From the NCBI RefSeq assembly GCF_000497045.1, contig NW_015961970.1:2013706-2077705 (forward strand): a DNA stretch of 64,000 nucleotides. Reading direction: 5' to 3'. The DNA is from Kalmanozyma brasiliensis GHG001. Lineage: Eukaryota; Basidiomycota; Ustilaginomycetes; Ustilaginales. Within the stretch, counting starts at the first letter, position 1. Each line of letters starts with the position of its first letter. The position numbers were made by a program, and so were the translations under genes. Below are positions 9,635 to 18,063 of this stretch, piece after piece. The notes beneath the pieces were generated by a model that saw only the letters and a program-made list of their open reading frames with translations, did not search any database and had not been told where the DNA came from.

Positions 9635-11614
9635 TCAGGGGTCCAACGATCCCAGATCGAACTCCTTGGCCAGATCCTCCACCCTCTCCCCTGCCAAGTT
9701 GTCCGCCATCCACCTCCAAACGCTAAACGCATGATTCAGCCCCTTCTGCTCCTGAAGTGCCACCACACCTCCATCTCCCCCACCATCGCACTTGCCCACA
9801 TCGCCCAGCGCCGCACCGCAACACCCGCCGCGTCCCGGACTGGGTAGGAGGAAGAATACCTCGCTCACGCGCGAATGCACCAGCGCCATACAGCAGTAGA
9901 TGCACGGCTCGTAGAGGGAAAACAGCGAAAGGTGGGTGAGGAGGTAGTCGGAGCCGTTTGCTGCGACCGCTGCCTCGGGCGCCGCGGTGGGATTCGACGC
10001 GGGGGAGGGGGACCGGTCGATGGCGCGCAGCACAGATACGCGGGCCACAGCTTCGACCACGGCGTGCTTGAGCGGATTGCGTCGGTCGAGACGACGATCG
10101 AGCGCGTCGACTTCGATCACTCCGGCGCCTGTGCTTGCGGTGAAGGGGGACCGAGTAGTCGAGTTGAACGTCGTCCATTCGGCGTCTGTCATGGTCAGCG
10201 TGCTGATCAGGCTTTTATGAACCTCTTCCTCTCGTGCGGCAGGAACACGACCAACCACAGGAGCACCGATTCCAGTCAACTTCGACCAATCGCACTGCTC
10301 CCTCTCCTCCCACGACTCCCCTTCGAACCGTCGTGCAACGTCAAACGGGTGCGTGACGTGCACCGCCGACCCCAAGCCCCTCCCTTGTCCTTGCGCATGC
10401 CGAGCGAGCGCAGTCACCCGTTTGAACCGATTCACCACCCACCTTAACCTCGTTTGATCCTCCCACAGCTGCTCGTCCGCCTTTCGGTCGACTAATAGCA
10501 CCGGCCCCGCATTGCCCGGCAGCAACTCCTTGGCGTTGGTCCGGACGATGCATGGCCAGACCGCCTGCCATTCCGCCAAGCGTTCGCGTGTAGGCGCCGC
10601 AATTGCCGGTACGGGAGCGAGGTAGGGCTGGGGCGTGGGACCGAAGATGCTGGTTCCTTCACGGATGAGCCATTCGACGAGGTCGGTGCGATCTGGATAT
10701 GCGGGTTCGAGGCACAGCAGGAACTGCGTCCGCGCCCCAGCGGGGGAGGTGGGGGTGGTGCGGAAGGACCGGAGGTGGCGCGTGGAGTGCAGGCCGTCGT
10801 CGCGGTTCTGTAGCGTGGCAGCGTGGCGTTGAAGAAATTTGACGGCGAGCGAGGCGGAGGTGGGGGGAATGTCGATGACCCATGCATCGCGGGTGGTGAG
10901 TGGGAGGGTGACGGGGTCGAGTGCTGCGGTGAGGCGGTAGATGGGCGGGTAGCGGCTGGGTCCAGGGATTGGGTGGGATTCGATACCGTTCACCACCGGC
11001 TTCTCCCGAAGCGCTTCTTCTACGCTTTGTTCAGCGACTTCGGTCTCCTCGGCCTCGTCGTCAAGCCCTATTAGGCCCATCATCATCGCTTCTGCCCCCG
11101 CATCCTCTCCTCGCCGCCGCTCCGCCTCGATCTTTCCTTTCTCTTCGAGAGTCATCTCGGGCTCCCACCACATCCTTCCTGTGCCATACGAGATGGTCAA
11201 CTCCTCCCCAGCCTCTACGCCACGCACGGTGCTGTACCGTATCGAGTGAGTCTCCCTATCCAACATCCACTTGACATTTGGCGTTCCGGAATGATTGAAA
11301 AGGCTTCCTAGGCCGAGTGCGAGCGCCATGACGGCACCTGCCTCGGTGCGCTTCCACACAAAGGTGTAGCCGTCCAGCTGCGTTTTGCTCCCATGCTGCG
11401 CGTATTCTGCCGGTGGAAAGAGTAGGACGGGGGAGATCTCGATAGTAGTATCTGCAGAGATGGGAGTGGTGGTGTAGACGCCCCGACCGGAGGAGCTGGC
11501 GCAGATAGCGAGATTGAAGGGGTTCAGGTGCGGGGTCGTCGGTGGATAGGCGAGGAGAGATTGGATGGACGGAGACTGGTCGGAGGCGAGAGTGGGGATG
11601 TGCGTCTCGACCAT
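9635..11614 (-). CDS. TAD3: SET domain fused to tRNA adenosine deaminase subunit Tad3
   Basis: A 659-residue protein from the ATG at 11614; the open frame extends 14 codons further only to a GTG. The N-terminal third is a SET domain: GRG (43-45), NHS (107-109) with the following PN, and GEELTISYG (136-144). There is no cysteine-rich post-SET segment. The rest is Tad3-like. It has the non-catalytic N-terminal part with the WQAVWP segment, then the deaminase zinc site H517-A518-V519 and C571-I-Y-C574 followed by MALVHSR. In Tad2 the first motif is HAE with a catalytic Glu; here that residue is Val, as is typical of Tad3, the structural partner. Tad2-Tad3 makes the wobble inosine (A34 to I34) in tRNAs. 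The SET half would be a protein lysine methyltransferase if active; its substrate is unknown. No in-frame stop separates the halves. Function of the Tad3 half is well supported; catalytic activity of the SET half is inference. Confidence 0.88.
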   Translation of the reverse strand: MVETHIPTLASDQSPSIQSLLAYPPTTPHLNPFNLAICASSSGRGVYTTTPISADTTIEISPVLLFPPAEYAQHGSKTQLDGYTFVWKRTEAGAVMALALGLGSLFNHSGTPNVKWMLDRETHSIRYSTVRGVEAGEELTISYGTGRMWWEPEMTLEEKGKIEAERRRGEDAGAEAMMMGLIGLDDEAEETEVAEQSVEEALREKPVVNGIESHPIPGPSRYPPIYRLTAALDPVTLPLTTRDAWVIDIPPTSASLAVKFLQRHAATLQNRDDGLHSTRHLRSFRTTPTSPAGARTQFLLCLEPAYPDRTDLVEWLIREGTSIFGPTPQPYLAPVPAIAAPTRERLAEWQAVWPCIVRTNAKELLPGNAGPVLLVDRKADEQLWEDQTRLRWVVNRFKRVTALARHAQGQGRGLGSAVHVTHPFDVARRFEGESWEEREQCDWSKLTGIGAPVVGRVPAAREEEVHKSLISTLTMTDAEWTTFNSTTRSPFTASTGAGVIEVDALDRRLDRRNPLKHAVVEAVARVSVLRAIDRSPSPASNPTAAPEAAVAANGSDYLLTHLSLFSLYEPCIYCCMALVHSRVSEVFFLLPSPGRGGCCGAALGDVGKCDGGGDGGVVALQEQKGLNHAFSVWRWMADNLAGERVEDLAKEFDLGSLDP

Positions 11615-11914
11615 GATCGCTGCTCCGATCAGCAGGTTTGCTGCGCAAGTGAGCACGGTCGAAGGTCTTGCGAAGAGTCGTGAAGGGAAAGGAACGAGGA
11701 AGACCCTGAAACCTTATCAGGCTCAGAAAAATTTGGGCCGCTCTTCGGGAGTCGGAGACAACCAGCTGCGCCCTCGTCACACGACATACAGCGAACAGCC
11801 ATCCCTTGATACAGCCAATCCACTCGGAATCTGTCACAGACAGAAGGCTGATGATGCTGATGCAAAGCTGATGCGATTGTGTCAAAGGCAACAAGGTATA
11901 AAGTGACTCTTTCT
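11615..11914. promoter_or_regulatory. Upstream region of SET-TAD3
   Basis: A 300-bp spacer between the SET-TAD3 start codon and the bHLH stop codon, both on the minus strand. It must contain the SET-TAD3 promoter and the bHLH 3' end. No distinctive motif was found. Confidence 0.4.
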
Positions 11915-12732
11915 CTAAACAGCCTTGGCACTCGCCGGCCTATTCGCAGCAACGATGCTCTCTGGGTCGGGAATGCCCGCCATCTGCTCCAGATCCTCAC
12001 ATTGGCGTGTCAGCTCCTTGCTTTTCCCATCCAGCCACCTGATCAGGTCGACCGCCTGGAAGAGCACTGCGCTCTTGGATCCAGCGCCACCACCGGCGCT
12101 ACCACCCCTCCCACGTCCCTTGCCGCGCTGTCGCACACCGTCCGGACCAGCCTTCTTGGCTTTCTTCGGAGGCTTCTTGCGGCCCACAGCGAGCACGTCG
12201 ACGACATCATCGATGTCCGATCGGTCATCCAGCCCTTCGTCCTCGACACCCGTGCCAAAGCCTGAAGAAAGACCCAGCGCTCTCGCGCCGAAATTGCGCC
12301 CATCGTCCAGCAGCACAACCAGATCCTTGAAGCCTTCCCGGATGTAGTTCCTGCGTCGCTGTTCGGACAGGATATGATTCTGGCGCTTCTCGGACTCGGT
12401 GAGCAGCTCGCGTTTGCTTCCGCCGTCCCCCGTTCCATCGTCGTCCTCGTGCTCCGTCTTGAGCTTTTTGCCCGATGCGCTTTTTGTGATGGTCTGAGCG
12501 GGATTCGCTGGCGCTTGAGGTGGAGCGGGAGCCTGCTTGTGATCAGGTTTGTTGAGAGTATCGAGGCCTGCGCTCATGCGGAACAGATCTGCGTGCATTC
12601 CGGTGAGTGAACCCAGCGCTAGCGCTGCCTGTGTCTGCTCGTCTGCGTCTCCCATGCCAAAGTGACCCGCGTGACGCTTGCTGCCCGTCGCCGAGTTGTC
12701 GTGCACTGCGTGCTGTGCGTATGAGTTCTGCA

Positions 12733-12790
<58 letters not shown>

Positions 12791-13965
12791 TTGTTGTTGT
12801 TGTGATGCGTTGCCAGACGACCATTCCGACAATCCGCCGCCGAAGGCCGTGTTGACGAGATCTGCATCGTGGTGGAAGGAGCGCGACTTGTTGCTGAGCG
12901 ATCGACGATGCTGATGCCCGCGTCCAGAGCCGTGTGGCGACGTAGCAGACGAGGAAGTGTCGTGCGGGCTTTGCGACGAAGCGGTCGCGGATCCGGAGCC
13001 AGAGCCGGAAGAAGCAGAAGCCAGTCCCGCCGCAGTCTTGGTGCGGTTTTGCAAACGTCGCGCTGCTGTCGACAGGGCAGGGCCCTCGTGCAGCATGGGG
13101 TCCTTGCTTGCTGTCGCCGAGCCGAAATCGGCTGGGAAGCCCATTCCCTCTGCAGCTGCTGCCGACCTTTCTGCTGCGGCGGCCGAGAAGCTCGGCATGC
13201 CCTCTGGGAGGCTTGGGTCAAAATCCCATTCGAACCCCTCCAGGAAGTTGACGAGCATGTTCTTCTCCTTTGCGTCAAAGAGCTGACCGTTCTGCGCAGT
13301 CTTGTCGCTGGCTCCTGGAGTGCCCATACCAAAGGGCGAAAAGGTGCCGCTGGCGAAGGCATCTGTGTCGAACATGCTGGGTCCTGTTGGCTCGAAATCG
13401 GGGGGCGGTGGGGGCCGCAAGGCGGATTCAATGAAGCGTGAAGACGAAGCGATCCGGGGAGATGCCGGTCGGCTACCTTTTGAGAGGCTTCCTCTTCGAC
13501 TGTTGGATCTGCTCGCCATGAGAACGTCGTCTTGCCCAAAGGACATGCCTTGTGGTGTGGATGCGAGGAAGTGCGAAGTGAGACCGGGAGTCATTGGGTT
13601 GGAAGGGCCGCCTTTGCGGTCGACCCCGCTGAGGAATTGAAGATCGCTGAGGTCGAGCTCAGCTGGCAAGTCGAGGGAGAATTGAAAGTCTGCAGGTGAA
13701 GAAGCATGGTCCAGAGTTGGTGGTGGTGGTCAGTACTCAGAAAGGTAGAACCTAGAAGTTGCAGTTGGTAGCTCTGCTTACCTTCGTACGGAACGGGCAT
13801 GGGAGGAAGATCCGAGGGCTTGTCCGTGGACTCGGCAGGCTGCGTCATGGCATCTGTGGAAGTAGACGCCGAAGCAGCAGGAGCGAGCTGGAGCGCGGAC
13901 GAGGAAGGAAGAGCGGCCATGGTGTGGATGTTGGTGACGGGAGGCAGCTGGACTGCTACGCTCAT
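11915..13965 (-). CDS. bHLH transcription factor with polyglutamine tract (one intron)
   Basis: Rebuilt as two exons, 13965-13782 and 13689-11915, giving 652 residues. The first exon's MPVPYE joins to DFQFSLDLPAELDLSD in frame. The bHLH lies near the C-terminus. The basic region (about 492-508) contains NHILSEQRRR, with the His, Glu and Arg spacing (HxxxExxxR) of factors that bind CACGTG-type E-boxes. Helix 1 ends with FKDLVVLL. An unusually long loop of about 76 residues follows, first acidic and then very basic (KKPPKKAKK, RGKGRGRGG). Helix 2 (about 597-620) contains SAVLFQAVDLIRWL, and a short coiled segment may extend it. Residues 358-380 are 23 consecutive glutamines. The rest is Ser/Gly/Pro-rich, as in activation domains. 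I do not recognise an orthologue with a known target set. It lies beside the largest gene-free region of the window, which may be its promoter. Confidence 0.88.
12734..12802 (-). repeat. CAG/CAA trinucleotide repeat encoding 23 Gln
   Basis: On the coding (minus) strand, five CAA codons are followed by 18 uninterrupted CAG codons; on the plus strand this reads as CTG x18 then TTG x5. It lies in frame in the bHLH gene. Pure CAG runs of this length are prone to length change, so alleles may differ between strains. Confidence 0.97.
13690..13781 (-). other. bHLH gene intron, 92 nt
   Basis: Donor G|GTAAGC (first intron base 13781), acceptor CACCTGCAG (last base 13690) and a TACTGACC branch site. 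The splice is phase 1 and joins GAA G to AC TTT, giving Glu-Asp-Phe and an uninterrupted frame. Confidence 0.9.
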
Positions 13966-14292
13966 GCTTTGGGTCGCGGGTTGGAGAGAGACGGGAGTGC
14001 TGGATCAGATGCGTCGATCGAGTGACGCCGGGTTCAATTGATTGTCTTTGAGCGAGCTTGCTGGATATCTGGGATGAAAGGATCCCAAAGTCGGTCGCCT
14101 CAAACAAGCAATGAAGAGGTCGAGTCGGAAATGTCAAGCTTGTGTGACTGGAGAGGTCGCAAGGGCGTTGCGATAAAGTGACGCTTCGGCTTCAGCTGGC
14201 AACGAAGTAGACCATACAGTGAAGTTGCTCGCTAAGATGCAGCAGGCAGCCGTGATTGGTATGGCCTCTGAGCCGGTGATGAGAAGGGAGCG

Positions 14293-14306
14293 GAGTCAGC
14301 TGACTC
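14293..14306. promoter_or_regulatory. 14-bp palindrome: E-box flanked by TGACTC half-sites
   Basis: GAGTCAGCTGACTC is its own reverse complement. Its centre is CAGCTG (an E-box core) and each side reads TGACTC, the core of bZIP (Gcn4/AP-1-like) sites. It lies about 330 bp upstream of the bHLH start codon. Function is inferred from the motif only. Confidence 0.4.
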
Positions 14307-14675
14307 GGTTAGAAGTCGCAGCAAGAGACCGACAAAGGGAGGTAGGTCTGGCTACGGACAGCGCTGACGCGGAGCTAGGCTGTGAGGTAGCAAAGATGAG
14401 ACGAGTCGAGATGTAGCACGTTGGTCGAGCGGGTGGTATATGTGCGAATGGTATAGCAGGCCTGTTTGGTCACTCGAGGCGATGATCTGGAGCGATGTAC
14501 AGGACAATGAGGTGACTTGATATGTGTAGAGTGTAGGGTGTGATGGTGATGGTGACGAGGAGAGTGAGGGCAAGGAGGACAGCGAGGTGTGATGGAAACA
14601 GAGTGACGGAGGGAGGGACTGAGCACGAGCAAACAAGGCACCAACTCACCCGAAAAAGCGAGCAGCAGCCAGCGA

Positions 14676-14696
14676 CAGCCAGCCAGCCAGCCAGCC
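14676..14696. repeat. CCAG tetranucleotide microsatellite
   Basis: About five tandem copies of a CCAG/GCCA unit in the gene-poor region. It is a short simple repeat with no assigned role. Confidence 0.7.
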
Positions 14697-17600
14697 AAAC
14701 CTGGGAACCGGCTAACAGCCAAGCTCAGTCCAGCCCAGCCTGGCGCTAAACGATTTTAGATTTAATTCCCAGAAAGGGCGATAATATATCAAGGCTGCAT
14801 ACGGTGCAAAGTCGACCTGTTCCGGCTGCACACGACCAATTTTACGCTGCAAGAAGAGACCGAAAAAGCGTGGAGAAGGAGCAGAAAGTGCAGAATTTAG
14901 CCTTTCGGGTGAGACATCTAACGAGTGCAGGGCCATCACCCAGGAGTACATCACCATCCACAGCTGCCGTTGAACACCGTCATCGCAGGTGTCCAAGTTC
15001 AACATTGTCCCATGCCCAGAAGCACTCACTCGTACCGACCGTCCGGAGAGCAAGAAGCTTGCCGTGCACCATGCCATGCATCACCGTCCATTGTCGTCAC
15101 GGCTCGGATGGATCAAGGTTCCAGGCCCAGACAAACCAGATACTCACCCACTCTCCGCACGCGAGCTTGTCTTATTCTTGGCTGTCAATCCCGGTGAGCC
15201 AAAGGTCGATCTTGTCTGCGTCCAGACACGAGAGCCGAGCGCAGAAGCCGGCAGAGGGGGTTTGGCGTTTGTACAGTACGCATCGGCCGCATGGCTAGCC
15301 GAACCAGAAAAACCAATTCCGACTGCAATTTCAAAGAGCGATCCTCGCACAAAAGACACAGGGGCCAGAGGGGAAACAGCGCCTTGCATCCATGGTTGGG
15401 TCGGAGCTTGTTTGTGCCCTTGTTCCTCTTGGAGCAGACCCAAACAGGATGACGAAGCTGCGCGCTTGCATGCAGCTCAGCCGCCCAGTGTTGAGGTTCC
15501 AAGGGGTGATCAAACGATTTGTCAGGCGATAGCAAAGGTCAAGTCATCATCGCCAAAACACACGGAAAGGAGAGGGACTCTGAGGCCATCACCTCGCCAA
15601 CGCCATTGCGGGGCCCAACTCCAGCTTCAGAAGAAGTCTAGCAACCGGAACAAATAGGACTTACGACAGTATGCGGGGAAGCATGCCAGCACCGCCCATC
15701 CAATCAAGGGCCTTCGCTTTGCAGACGGGCTCAGATACAAATTGGCTCGTCGCGATCGGCTGACCGAGGTTACCACCACGCCCAAAATCAGAGACAGCCA
15801 AACCATTCAGCCATCATCCGCGCGGCAAACTCTGTACAAGGCCCATCACATCCGGCCTGAAGAATAGCATCCTCCAATCATTAATATGCTATTGTGTCAC
15901 TAGCAAGCTACCGCTTCTACGCTCTGGATCAAAACTCGCCGGGGATATTTTGGACCCCAGGCAGGACGAAGCGAAGTCCTCGCCAATGCCGTCTGGCATC
16001 GTAGAACGTACCACTCAACCGCAACCCAACCACACGAAAAGCGGGCACTATACGTACGGCGTTTCGATGCACTGCCCGGACCCCTCCCGCTGCTCCTTCT
16101 CGAAAACTTGCGCGACGATGTCGGTGTGCAGCATCGCAGAGCAGTTGCGGCCTTACTTTATGCGAGGTACGAGGCAGCGGACACGCTTGCCAGCCTTCTC
16201 GCGTGAAATGCAGTGGTGCAGCAAACGAGCAGCGTTTCGGCTAGCTTGGAGCGGCTCCCGACCGGAAATTTTACAAAAGGTGGCTTGACAAGGTCGCTTG
16301 CGTATCAAGATCTTCCCATGTGGCTTCTTGGATCGGCTGAGTATCCCGATCTGACCGTATCGGTTCAACCAAGCCGGGCAGCATGAGCTCATGATCGCGA
16401 TGCCTAACTTCGGCTCGACAAGCACCCTTCGGTTGCGGATTCAAGCCACAATCGGAGAAGCACGGGCAGCGGGAACCTCTGCTTCCCAATCGAGTCAAGC
16501 CACAGTGCTCTGATCAGCTGGTCCGTCCGAAGTGTATGCCGATCGATGTGCAAGCTGAGCATCCTCAAATCACCTTCCTGAAGCTGGTCCATATCTCGAG
16601 GTCACCAGAGCCCGCCAACCCATATCCAGTAGCAGCCCAATGCCACTGTCTTTGTGCGCTCTGATTCGCTTCTTCGTAACGCGGGGCATTCTGTCGCACA
16701 ATGCCATTGTTCACACCTCACGTGCATTCCAGACCGATCTCTCGCATCAATGACCACAACAGACCCAAGTTTGGCGAGAGCGGTTGCGATTGGTGGAGCC
16801 ATTCTCGGGAAATGCACTGCCAATGATCCTCGTCGTTTGGGAAACCAAGAGGCCGAAACAATCAGAACCTTCGTCGATGCGGGGCAATCCGACACCACTG
16901 ACCTACGTCATGCCAATATTCTCAGCGTCTCACTTTAAAATAAACTCTTCGACAGGCACAATCGCAAGACCAGCTGACGATCCCATTGATCATCACCTAC
17001 TGAGACCTGGAGTGCAGGTAGAGGAAGCATCGATTGCGGCCTTCTCGGCTAGACACATGGCGTACGAGAACCGTCTAGTCGGATCGATTGCAGAGCGTCA
17101 TTGCAAGCATTCTACACCTTGCTCCCAACCTGGGCTGGATTGGTGCTTATCGATACCCACTTGGCAAGACTGACCGTGTCGCGTGGGCAACAAACAGGCT
17201 TCCAAGCGAGTGCGGCATCAAACCATTCGGAGTCGAAACTTCTCCTTGCCGCAGAGCCATGATCGTCATGCAACATGGTCATGGCAAAGAATCCTACGGC
17301 AAACGGGACCAAATTCCCCGTTTGACTCACTCAGCTCGTCAACCAGGATCGACTGTATTCGAGCATGGGAAAATCGCATCCCTCTGCGCTCATGCTCTCT
17401 ATCTATCCCACGAGGCTCTGATTCAGGGCTCACGGGGTCTAACCTCAGATACAGAGCAGAAGCAGCTCATAGAGTGCATGATGCCGCTTGCTCCGCCTCG
17501 AGCAAGAGCTAGACCACAAGATCGACTCTCCACTTCGGCTCGCTCTCTCGTATCCTCGCTTAGCATGCACATGACGACCTAGGCCTGCCTTTTTCTTGTT

Positions 17601-17947
17601 TGCTTGCAATCATCGTTGTCATGCCAGTGGTCCGTAAGCTCGCTCAGGTCATGCGTCGCTTGCGGCGCTCGCATCGTTGGCAATGCGGAGTTCTTCATTC
17701 CCAGGCACGATCAAGTGACAAGTTCGGGCCGTCACGGCCGTCCATGAGGGACTCCGGAAGGTTCAAGCGGCCCAACGATCCCGATGCTAGCTCTGGCCGC
17801 AGCAGGCTTGCTTACTGCCACAAAGACCACAACATCTGAGCAAGGACTGCGCCTCAGTTGACACACGGGCAGCTTCGGCCAGGCCAAGAACAATTTTTCT
17901 TTCCAAGATGTCAGAGCTCGCACATCCCACAATGCAGGTATTTCCGC

Positions 17948-17953
17948 CACGTG
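17948..17953. promoter_or_regulatory. CACGTG E-box upstream of ERG8
   Basis: The sequence GCCACGTGAC places a perfect CACGTG palindrome about 110 bp before the ERG8 start codon, a typical promoter distance. Cbf1, Pho4 and sterol-regulatory bHLH factors can use such sites. The binding factor here is unknown. Confidence 0.45.
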
Positions 17954-18063
17954 ACGCAGAGCAGGTGTGTTACTTTTGAGCGTTGCTTTCTTCTTGCACA
18001 GACCCTCGACCGCTCTATCGTACTGCTTGCAATCCGACCTTCATCACCAGAGCGCACGGGAAT

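Larger units (their letters stand above)
13966..18063. promoter_or_regulatory. 4.1-kb gene-poor region between bHLH gene and ERG8
   Basis: The longest stretch without a convincing gene. It separates two divergent genes, so it probably holds both promoters. Visible elements: a perfect 14-bp palindrome GAGTCAGCTGACTC (14293-14306); a short CCAG tetranucleotide run (about 14676-14696); an AT-rich patch with ATAATATATC near 14780; and two CACGTG E-boxes (16719-16724 and 17948-17953). The open frames of 160-220 codons here begin at GTG or TTG, resemble no family known to me and have no coding feel. A non-coding RNA, or a gene made of many small exons, cannot be excluded. Confidence 0.5.

Noticed and set aside
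14989..15657. 222-codon plus-strand frame in the gene-poor region
   Set aside because: It starts at GTG, not ATG, has no family resemblance and mixed composition. Probably chance.
17215..17260. tRNA B-box-like sequence (GTTTCGACTCC on the minus strand)
   Set aside because: It differs from the consensus and no T-arm or acceptor stem can be folded around it.
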